From the NCBI RefSeq assembly GCF_042242105.1, contig NC_092032.1, positions 11,012,915 through 11,076,914 of the forward strand: DNA of 64,000 nucleotides. Direction: 5' to 3'. Source of the stretch: Pempheris klunzingeri. Its lineage: Eukaryota > Chordata > Actinopteri > Acropomatiformes > Pempheridae. Below, in pieces: positions 54,910-64,000 of this stretch; positions within the stretch are counted from its first letter, which is position 1, and every line of letters starts with the position of its first letter. The translations under genes and the position numbers were made by a program. The notes beneath the pieces were generated by a model that was given only the letters and a program-made list of their open reading frames with translations, did no database searches and was not told the DNA's origin.

Positions 54910-56901
54910 TCACATGCTGGTTTCACAGGTTGGAGAGAGGCTGCCATCCCCGGGTATCAGGTGGATATCAGATGTAAACATGTGGTTCTCCACTTTGTGT
55001 CCACTTTGGTTGCTGTCAGCCTTGACTTCCTCGCCTGCCCCAACCACGCCTTGGGTGCAATTTTGTGCTGCTGTCTTGGGTGACAAGGGTGCAACTGCAG
55101 CACCCGCCACCTCCATCAGATGCTTCTCCTCGTGGTTCTCTGTGGACTGATCTTCATCGCCGGGTGGTGTGTCTACCACCAGCCTCTTAGGGGACAACGG
55201 GCTGGTCTCCTCTTCTGTGACTGGGAGCAGCTCCTCTGTGCTCGGGATGAGGGGTGACGTCTCTCCCTCTGGGGACTCGTCCTCCAGGATGCTGGAGCTG
55301 ATGTCTCCAGGAGAGGTAGTGCTGGGCGGTGTTAACGGGCCTTCAGCAGAGGTTTTGGTGAAGTTTACCTTCAACCCCTTTATTTTAAGAGGGTTATTCC
55401 CACTAGGAGAGCTCTGGATGTTCTCCACAGCACTGTTAAAACTCTCCCCTTCCTCTATTTGGAGCTCTGATCCGCCACCTGGGTTGGTAGACTTATAGAG
55501 GCCATCTTTGAGTATGATATCAGGAGAGCTGTGCTCATTGTTGGCCCTCAGTTGGCTAAGATCCAGAGCGGGTGGTGCCCTGGGGTGTCTGATTGTACAG
55601 GGGCCAGCCTCCTCCTCATCTGAGTTGGAGCCTTGTTTTCTACAGTCTGCTGAGGAGCTTGCAAAGTTATCTGTCGAGGAGGGTTGGACCTCCTTCATCT
55701 CCAGCTCTACTTCCTCTTTTAATGCAAAGTCAGGGCTGTGTGATTTCTTCGGTGAAACGGGGGCGGTCATAGTTGTGCTCAGGGTGCTCATGGAGCTTGT
55801 AGTGTTGAGGTTAGTGAAGGATTGTGACTTGGTCATCTGGTTGTACATCTCCTCCAGTCTCTGAACATTAAGGTGCTGTGGGGTCCTGTTTGCCAGCTGG
55901 GGACTTCCAGTGGTGGTGATGGTTATACGATGTGGGGAGCTTTGCAGCAGAGACTCTGGGTTTCTTTTATCTGGGGATTTCAGGTTTGTCTCGGAGCTGG
56001 CGAGCCTGGTTGAGCCACCCCAGCGGTTAGGTGACAGGTGGTTGTCCAGGGAGGTTTTGTCCTCTCCTTTCTCTACCACCACATCCATCAGTTCCATACT
56101 GCGGGCAAAGGCATCTTTTAGGTTCATTGACACAATGCTGCCATTTCTCTTGGCTCTCTCCAGTGCCTCCCTCCTCTTGATGGCCTTCTCTTGCCTCTTC
56201 TGCTCCTTGTAGAACTCAGAGAAGTTGTTGACAATAATGGGGATGGGCAGGGCAATGACCAGCACTCCTGCAATGCAGCAGAGTCCACCCACTATCTTTC
56301 CAAGTAAAGTCTGTGGGTAAATGTCACCATAGCCCACTGTGGTCATCGTAATGGTTGCCCACCAGAATGAGGCAGGGATACTGGTGAATTTGGTGGCATC
56401 TTCATCTTTCTCAGCAAAGAAGACCAAGCTGGAAAATATCATGATGCCCATGGCAAGAAATAAAATAAGCAGTCCCAGTTCATTGTAGCTCCTTCTCAAA
56501 GTAAACCCTAGAGACTGGAGCCCTGTGGAGTGCCTAGCCAACTTCAGGATCCTCAATATTCTCATGATCCTGAATATCTGCACCACGCGGCGCACGTTTT
56601 GGAACTGCAGAACGCTCTTGTTGGACTCCGTTAGGAAGATGGTGACGTAGTAGGGCAGGATGGCCAGCAAGTCAATGACATTCAGCGGGCCTTTGAAGAA
56701 CTTCCACTTATTTGGAGAGGAGAGGAAGCGAAGGAGGTACTCCATGGTGAACCAGGCAATGCACACCGCCTCCACATGGGCCAGCTGGGGGTTGTCGTTG
56801 GCCTGGCCGAACTCGTCTATGACCTGGAGCTCTGGTAGGGTGTTGAGAGACAGAGCGATGGTGGAGAGGACGATAAACAGGATCGAGATGATGGCTAGAA
56901 T
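54910..56901 (-). CDS. kcnb2: Kv2.2 voltage-gated potassium channel, last coding exon (partial)
   Basis: Kcnb2 forms delayed-rectifier K+ channels in neurons. This 1,992-bp exon starts after TTTTCAG at [19 protein letters not shown] (S1) and encodes 663 residues to the end. It includes S2-S3, the S4 sensor ([20 protein letters not shown]), S5, the pore with TVGYGD, S6 with the PIPIIVNNF gate and a long Ser-rich cytoplasmic tail. The N-terminal T1 exon is not in the window, consistent with the known two-coding-exon structure and a long intron. Paralogue choice rests on the C-terminus ([12 protein letters not shown] and final ETSM), which matches Kv2.2 rather than Kv2.1, and on synteny with terf1. 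A tail motif at about 55,645-55,686 looks like a diverged clustering motif (see findings). The frame upstream of 56901 is intronic read-through. Confidence 0.95.
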   Translation of the reverse strand: MLAIISILFIVLSTIALSLNTLPELQVIDEFGQANDNPQLAHVEAVCIAWFTMEYLLRFLSSPNKWKFFKGPLNVIDLLAILPYYVTIFLTESNKSVLQFQNVRRVVQIFRIMRILRILKLARHSTGLQSLGFTLRRSYNELGLLILFLAMGIMIFSSLVFFAEKDEDATKFTSIPASFWWATITMTTVGYGDIYPQTLLGKIVGGLCCIAGVLVIALPIPIIVNNFSEFYKEQKRQEKAIKRREALERAKRNGSIVSMNLKDAFARSMELMDVVVEKGEDKTSLDNHLSPNRWGGSTRLASSETNLKSPDKRNPESLLQSSPHRITITTTGSPQLANRTPQHLNVQRLEEMYNQMTKSQSFTNLNTTSSMSTLSTTMTAPVSPKKSHSPDFALKEEVELEMKEVQPSSTDNFASSSADCRKQGSNSDEEEAGPCTIRHPRAPPALDLSQLRANNEHSSPDIILKDGLYKSTNPGGGSELQIEEGESFNSAVENIQSSPSGNNPLKIKGLKVNFTKTSAEGPLTPPSTTSPGDISSSILEDESPEGETSPLIPSTEELLPVTEEETSPLSPKRLVVDTPPGDEDQSTENHEEKHLMEVAGAAVAPLSPKTAAQNCTQGVVGAGEEVKADSNQSGHKVENHMFTSDIHLIPGDGSLSPTCETSM

Positions 56902-59900
56902 CTGAAAAGACAGCACAGACAGGAACAAAACATTAGTGTCAAAAGAGCGTAAATATTCAGAATTGATATAAATACACTCTACAAATGCGTGAGCCATAAA
57001 ATCTTGATACAGATACAAATCTTGATTTGCTTAGTCGGTCTATCACTTTGTCTCTGTCAAGCAACATATTATGGCTCAGTTTGCAGCAGATATAGAACTG
57101 ACTGTGAATAATCATAGGTGTCTGATTAGAGTTATGGACAGAAAAGGATGTATAAATACAAGCCGAAAGGTGTGCAGTATAAGTGATATGAATCTAATGG
57201 AGTGTCTGTCTTTGCTTAAAAGGCCCTATGGGTGTGTTCCTGCATGAAAATGAAGCACCTTTATGCATAGTGGAAAAATAAAGCTTGTCACAGGGTTGTT
57301 TGGAAGGACACAGGAAGGTAGCATGGTAATGTAAAATGACAAATGATGATTCAATCTTTGAAGGAATGCAACATTGCAGGATGGATTATTAAATGAGAAC
57401 ATTCAAATAAGGGAAATAACTGGGACAGACATCTATTTTGGAAATAGAGGAGTGTGTTATCTCACCTACAATAGGTAAATGGATAAAAGGATTTTGGCTC
57501 CACCTGTTGGCAACGGTGTAAAACTCCTTCTGTCAGTCTTAAAATAGAATTTATTGGTTCCAAAAAGAAAAGAAAAGTAACAGTTGACGAGTTTTTGAGA
57601 ACTACTGTCTGTTCTTGTGAAATTCACAATGGAGATACAGCTTTGTTATCGTCTCCTGTCCCTTCTGCTCATCCCGCATAATCCTATAAGGTCAGCGCAG
57701 CATGAGGCTGCGTTTCAACTGCAGCTCTTTACCTTGACCAGGATCTATTGGCCTGATAGATTAAATCTGGATGTTCTGACTACGGTTTAGTGTTTAGAAT
57801 ATGGGAGTCAATGAGCAAATTTATGGGGAGTGTGAGTGCATGTTTGTATGTGACATCATGTTATGTAGTGAGTGTGTGTTGATAGAAAGTGAGAAGTATT
57901 ACATGGTTCTCTCATCATTTGTATCTTTCTTCTACAGTAGCTCTCCAGATTTTATCTATGTCTCTGCCAGAACCAGACATTCGGCTCCGTACAATGCTGC
58001 TGGGATTAGTTGATGTCCTTTTTCCGCAGCTCAGCTCAATCAGCCCAGAGTCTCAACCCACACAGGTGAAAAGTCTCTGTCCTACACTCTGCAGTGCTGC
58101 AGCATAACCTCAGCAATCAACTGAAATCCAGTGCATGGAAACATTTGCATTCTTTTGTGTGAAGTCCTCCATGACCTGAGCAATATCAAACCTCTTAAAA
58201 TCTAATGAACTGAGATTGAAGAGTCTCAGTCTAAATAGGAAAACAAGGCACCCTGAATACTAATCACAAGCCGCATTAAGTTGCAGAACACACTGATTAT
58301 CTTACATAAATCTACAGAGTGCTCTCTGGAGATAGTCACTGCATCTTCTGTGAGACCTCACTAATTTAGCAAGTATCACATATTGGTTACTATCATGCAA
58401 AGATGGAGTTCAAGGATCTAGCAGAGGTGTGGGGTCAGCCATTTCTGTGGTCTATCCAATAGCCGCTAGATAGCAATGACACACTGGGAAAAAATGTGGC
58501 CATAGAGAAGCATAAATGTGTAAAAATGCTCTTGAAGAAAGGAAGAGAAGCAAACAAGAGACAAGGGGGGGTTCCATGGCTCAGCAGAGGAAGTGTTACC
58601 ACTAAATGAATGCTGGTGGTGATTAGGTTAAACCTATTAGCAGCTAAGTGAGGCAACCTGGTCCTGGTCTGGCACCAAGCTGAAAGACTGTGGAGTCACA
58701 AAAAGGACGGAGATAGCGTCCATACCCCTGAACTTTCTGGCAAGCTCATTTGAGGCTCACCCCTACTGTGCCAAGCCTCTCGATCGGAGGACCTTTGCTT
58801 GTGTTCCTGTTGCTGAACACCTTGGCACCGAATCAGCTCCAAAGGCAGAAGAGTAGATTAGAGCGTGAGGTAACGATTTTGCTCAGCTTACAGGCTAACT
58901 GATGTTTGCTTATGTAGCTGATTTTTCAGACACAGCACTAGAAATGTGATGCATGAAAATACAGTCAAAAGGGCACTCAGTATTTAGAGGTGAAATCATC
59001 CTTATTTAAATTCACATTAAGTTCCTCAGAGGTGGCAGCTAATCTCCCACTGTTCCTCACTTTTGAACAAGTGAGCCCTTTAAAACTACAATATGACCAG
59101 CTAAATGAAGGGACTTGTGGGCTTGCACAAAAACACGCTCACAGAGAAAGTGATTAATGTTTTCGCTGACCCACACACCCATGCACCCCTTGCTCATGGA
59201 CACCAGCAAATGGCATTTGAGCGTGAGGATGAGCAATCCTGAGGTGGCTTGCATTAACCTACTGTAATTGAGTGGGAGTAGTTAAGAAGATCAATTACTT
59301 GGACTCAGTCTTCTTTGCCCCTGATTTGCATACGTGGTGACATTAAGTATAGCGTGTGTGGTGGATTAAAAGACGGAAACGAGCGCGGCCGGGCCAGCTG
59401 ACCCAGCAGAGGACAGCTAACAGAGACAGGAAATGAAACAAGATATTATACTGAACTGGACACTTTTGTATCTCTGGAGCAATTCTTTGAACAGACATTC
59501 AAAGAGGGGGATTAAAATATCACTAGTATCCTGATCGTTTTACTAAACTAATCAATATTACCAACAAAACCAAGCTGCCCATAAACACACTACTGTATTA
59601 TCTGAAATGATAAGCTAGACAGTAACATTTTATGTGATTAAGTCAATGCTTTTGCTCTTAATAGCTAAAATGAAAAGCAATTTTTAAACAAATATGCCAC
59701 TTGTGACTAAAAATTCCTCAATTTGAAGATGAACAGCAAAATTAAATCTGTAATTATCAAACAAATTGAAGCTGTCTGTCTATGTTCACCTCCTTCTCCC
59801 CGTCCCTGTCCCTATGAAGGTGTTGACCTCAGGATTCCTTAGTCAGGTCATGGTCAGGCCAGTCATGGGACTTGAGTGGCTTAGGCGGGAGTGTAATGTC

Positions 59901-60046
59901 TTCAGATTACTGGGAAATGTGTGACGTGCTTTAGTTGCCCGTGGCTACTCAGGCTCTTTTACTATCCGTCCATCAATTCTACTGTAAAGGCTGCTTAGCA
60001 TGACTGTGCTGTAAAAAGTGCAATCACTTTGAGATTTGCAATGCGA

Positions 60047-60111
<65 letters not shown>

Positions 60112-63100
60112 CATTGAATGTCACATGACTTTTATTTTGATACAATACTCTGAGGAGTTCCCTTGGATACTTTGGTCCTTACTCCTGAGCACATTATAAA
60201 ACACATCATGAAAAAATAAATCACTTGATGAATGTGCTCACAAAAACAAAAACCAGCTGGCTCTGTTCCTCAAGGGAGAGCTTAAAAAATAGTGTCAGCG
60301 ACAGTGTAGGAAGCAGTTTAGGAGAATATCTCTTGTGCATCAAGGGAGCAAATGTGCTTTAGCCACCAACACTCACACCCACCCACACAACTCTAATTCC
60401 CTAGCCCCCCAAGGTAGCACTAGATCCTCTAGGAAGTGTGAACACGCAGGAGCCACTGAGTTAAGAGCTCTCTTGAGCCTCTCTTCTGAGCCTCTCTTGA
60501 TTTCCATCTTCAGCCACCTGTCATCTCAACCACTGCTCTTGAAATTGCAAGAATCACCTTTCCCCATCCACATTTAGTTCCCACAGGAAGCAGTCAATAG
60601 GCCCTCTAGCTCTTCTTTAAATGTTCTGTCATCAGTGACAGCCTGTGGTCGCACATTTAGACCTTACTTGACCTCATCTGCCTGCATCCCCATCATTCCT
60701 GATGCTGCGGCAAAGAAAAATAACCCACGCCACACCAGTGGCCAATCTGCCAGCTTGGGGGAGGCTATCGATTGTGTACACATCACATTATGGACACTGA
60801 GCCAGGACCAGCAAGTCCCTATTGATCTCCTAGCTCAGAGCTCTTATGGACCATGATCCACCTCTGAGGTCCCCACTAACCCGCCCTCCCTCCACTTGGT
60901 GTCATCAATCTGTGCTGGACAAATTGAGCCATTCCTCAGGTATGATAATTTTTTGTTGCGGAATCAATCCAGGCGATTATGGCTATGGTAATGTGGATTG
61001 ATCACAGGACTTGTGGTATTTCATCCTCTGTGACTGTATCTGCAGCGCGATGACCATTTCAAAGCATGCATGCACAGGGTTGGGTGTCACACAGCTTTGT
61101 GCACATATTAAAACAAAGTATAATCTGTTAATTTTATGAATTACTACACTAAATTTACATGTACCAAAGGGCAATTTACACTTCATTATTCAGACCAATG
61201 GCTCCATATGCTGGAAAAGGGTTTAGGAGGGCCCAAATGGGAAAGTTTGACTCCCTGAATGTGCACAATATTCTGTTAGTGAGCCATTACCAGCTATTAA
61301 TGATGGAACTGGGCAAATATGGCTTTGTTAAAGAACCTGGCACACATACTTAAAGAGAGATTTATATGGCACGAATAGAAAGGGTATGACTTGAATACAT
61401 GCACCCTTGGAGAGATTCAGCATTAATCAACAAATGAGGAGAGACATCTTCCCTCCCACTCTGTCAAGATTCTGCTGCTTAATTGCTTTCTTCCATGGCT
61501 AGTTTCCAAAGACTTCGTAGAGAGAGAAAAGCAGAGGGGTAATGCGATATTTGGGGGCCGTCCACTGTTTTGTCCCACTGCTCCTCTAAGGTTCAGAGAG
61601 GTTTGGACAAATGCCACAGTCATCATGATTGGGACAAAACGGATCCAACTGAATTCCCTGAAACTGGCACAATATGTGTGGAACTGAAATATGTCCCAAG
61701 ATTTTGCAACAAAATCAGATAAGAGAAACCACTTCAGTGTCCATCTGGCTCGCTATTTTTGGCAGCTCTAGTGGGAGTTAGTGCATAATAATGAAGGTTT
61801 ATTATTTCAAGAAAAACTATTGAGTTGTTCATATATCTTTGACAGCCCTCAGTGCGGTCAATAATTATAGTGGATATAACCCATTTGTCATGGCATAACG
61901 TGGCATCATCACAGCGTGTCACTTACAATTTAATTTGTCATCAGTCAGCTCGACTATATTATGTGTCCCCCTGTGCTTGGCAACCTTTATCAGGAGTATT
62001 GGCATGATGTGATTAAAGTCGCAATTTCAGGGTCAGTCTCAGTGAGGTGCCTTGCAAGCAGCGTGAGAGACAAACTTTGCATGTCAAATATTTTTCATGT
62101 TGATTTTTCTGTAAAGCACAAAGCCCTTGACGAGTCTCCCTCACTCATATTATCCTTGCTGGTGGCGTGCAGCAGCAGCAGCAACAGCAGGGGTCCTGAG
62201 GGTTTCAGTCAACATTATATGCTGAGGGCGTGAGGTTCCGTCAGCAGCACAAAAAATGGTTGAGTGGGCTGACAGCATTTGAGAGGAACCTTAATCAATA
62301 ACCAATTCTCATCAGCCACCCGCATCGTTTGCAACCATAGTGCTCGAGTTCATTTTCAGCCACGATAGGAGAGGAGGGAAAGCAGATGAAGGAACCAATG
62401 AAAGAATAAAAGAAAGACATTTTTAAATGACCCTCTTACATTATTGAGGAATGTCCCTCCACCATCCACACGTTCTTCCCCTGTTCCTACAAACGGAGTG
62501 GATTCCCTTCGATGTTTCCTTTCATCTCTTTGCCAAACTTGACTGTTCCCTTTTCTTCCCATTCTTGTAAACACGTTGTTCGTGTGCTTTTCACTCTCCC
62601 CCTCAAAGCCCTTTCACTCCATTCCAGGCTTTATTTATACTGGAGTGATATTTGTTTGTGTGTTACTTTCTCTTTTCTTTTTGTAGAACCAGGGAGGAAA
62701 GTGGGCTAGTATGAAATATTTATAGAGTGCGTTCGTCCATCGGGCCAGCAGTCGAACAAACACGCCTGCACAGAGCAGGCAACACAGCACTGCATGTTAG
62801 CAAGTGGTGCTCCATTACAGCTCAGATGAGTTTAGGTCGAGTAACACGACCATGATTAGCAGAGCATACATATTAGCTAACACATTGAACTGACAGTTCC
62901 TCCTTCAGTGTTATTGGAGTAGTTAAGACTGCTGCTAATTCACTGTAACAACAACATCAGGAGGGAAATGTGCCAGTGTAAGAATCCCTATGAGAGTTGG
63001 CAAACAGCGCAGAGAAGAATCTGACTTTGTTTTTGATGCTGTAGTCACATTGTGGTGGCATGGAGGAGACAGCAGACAAGGAGTTTATTGTTTTCAGGAG

Positions 63101-64000
63101 AGGAGTGATCGGTCACTGGTAGAAAGTGCAGACGAACTGCAACTTTGAGACAAAAGATATATTTTTCAAACTTTTGCCAAACACGCTGTCACATGTGACT
63201 AGACCAAATACCAATGGGAAGTTGAAAAGTTCACCAAAATCAATGCAGTGCGCTGTTTGTCCACCATGTCAGATAAACACAACCGGAATGTTGAAAGGTC
63301 CAGCAGCAAAGGTTGGCAGCCATCTTCCATCTCTCCTGTCCTCTACCAGCGATGGCAGAACAGGTTATAAAATAATGAGCGTGAGAATGAAATAATGATT
63401 TAAAAAAGGCTTCTAATTTTGAGCAACAACTGTAGATTTTGATGGCTGAAATGTCACCTGTAGTCAGCTGGTGCTGTTTTTGTGAGTAGTATGTTTGGTT
63501 GGGTTTGAAGTAGTGTAACATCCCCAAACCAAATTCTGCGACACCTCCACAGATTTCCTACCGAATTTTAATGAATAGAGAAACTACTTGCTAGCTGGGC
63601 ATGCTAACATATGTGGCTTGCTATAAAGCAAATAAATGCTTTGGTGATTTTTGTTTTGGTAAAGATAAACAAAAGACATTAGTTTATAGTATAGTATATA
63701 GTATATAAAGAGTCCATGTATTTTTTTTAAATAAATGTAATACCTATTAAAAAAATTCTTGTTGAATACTATGATACGAAGATTTATTTCATCTGAGTTC
63801 ATCAAGGATATAAACTTTGTATTCATCTATATTCATGAGTATGCAGGCCAGTTATGGGTGGGTAACTTAAACACACACTCGCAACAGCAATGCCGTGAAC
63901 ACTAAACTTTATGTCACAAGCAAGCGAGGCCATTTCTGGACTCAACCTTGAGAGAAATTCTGCAACTCTTCTTCTAAATCAAGCGTATTGATGAATTTAT
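56902..64000 (-). other. kcnb2: kcnb2 intron (continues past the window)
   Basis: At least 7.1 kb between the last coding exon and the off-window exon that encodes the T1 domain. I searched for T1-like sequence in the open frames and saw none. Two parts look less degenerate than their surroundings and may be conserved non-coding elements: about 59,270-59,420 (octamer-like ATTTGCAT) and about 61,950-62,330. A GA microsatellite is listed separately. Confidence 0.65.
60050..60109. repeat. (GA)n microsatellite
   Basis: About 30 uninterrupted AG dinucleotides in the kcnb2 intron (CT on the transcript strand). Confidence 0.97.

Overview
The window is vertebrate nuclear DNA, almost certainly from a ray-finned (teleost) fish and probably a compact percomorph-like genome. 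Genes are multi-exon with GT-AG introns, intergenic gaps are short, CA/GA/TA microsatellites are common, and one copy of a well-known dispersed fish repeat is present. No bacterial, organellar or viral gene set was seen.

Seven protein genes can be built exon by exon. In order they are: the last two coding exons and 3'UTR of stau2 (+); rdh10 (-, complete, 6 coding exons, 340 aa); rpl7 (+, complete, 245 aa); a C8orf89-like gene (+, 6 coding exons, 223 aa); sbspon (+, complete, 5 exons, 264 aa); terf1 (-, complete, 9 coding exons, 378 aa); and the large last coding exon of kcnb2 (-, Kv2.2). As I recall human 8q21.11 (KCNB2-TERF1-SBSPON-C8orf89-RPL7-RDH10-STAU2), order and relative orientation are the same, read in reverse. 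This supports every assignment independently of protein similarity.

Layout: 1-9.4 kb stau2 3' end; 9.4-11.9 kb gap between convergent genes; 11.9-22.8 kb rdh10 with a 6.1-kb fourth-quarter intron; 22.8-24.8 kb head-to-head rdh10/rpl7 spacer; 24.8-29.6 kb rpl7; 30.0-32.9 kb C8orf89-like; 32.9-40.3 kb repeat-rich spacer; 40.3-43.6 kb sbspon; 43.9-48.4 kb terf1; 49.0-49.6 kb decayed Ulp1-protease/PHD-finger relic; about 51-56.9 kb kcnb2 3'UTR and last coding exon; 56.9-64 kb a kcnb2 intron running off the window.

The most interesting element is a family of four related box C/D snoRNAs, one in each of rpl7 introns 3, 4, 5 and 6. They share a TGTGGTT/AACCACA terminal stem, box C, D', C' and D motifs and a conserved C/T-rich antisense element. 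That element is complementary to the CGGGGAAAGAAG stretch of large-subunit rRNA, so all four are predicted to guide 2'-O-methylation of the same G. Other observations are two perfect CTCF consensus sites in a 181-bp tandem duplication between sbspon and terf1, an RFX X-box-like site just upstream of the C8orf89-like gene, a diverged clustering (PRC/FFAT-like) motif in Kv2.2, a hAT-type MITE in an rpl7 intron, and a TRF1 with a very short N-terminus.

The genes do not form one pathway. They cover RNA transport (Staufen2), retinoic acid synthesis (Rdh10), translation (RpL7 and its snoRNAs), extracellular matrix (Sbspon), telomere protection (Trf1) and neuronal excitability (Kv2.2).
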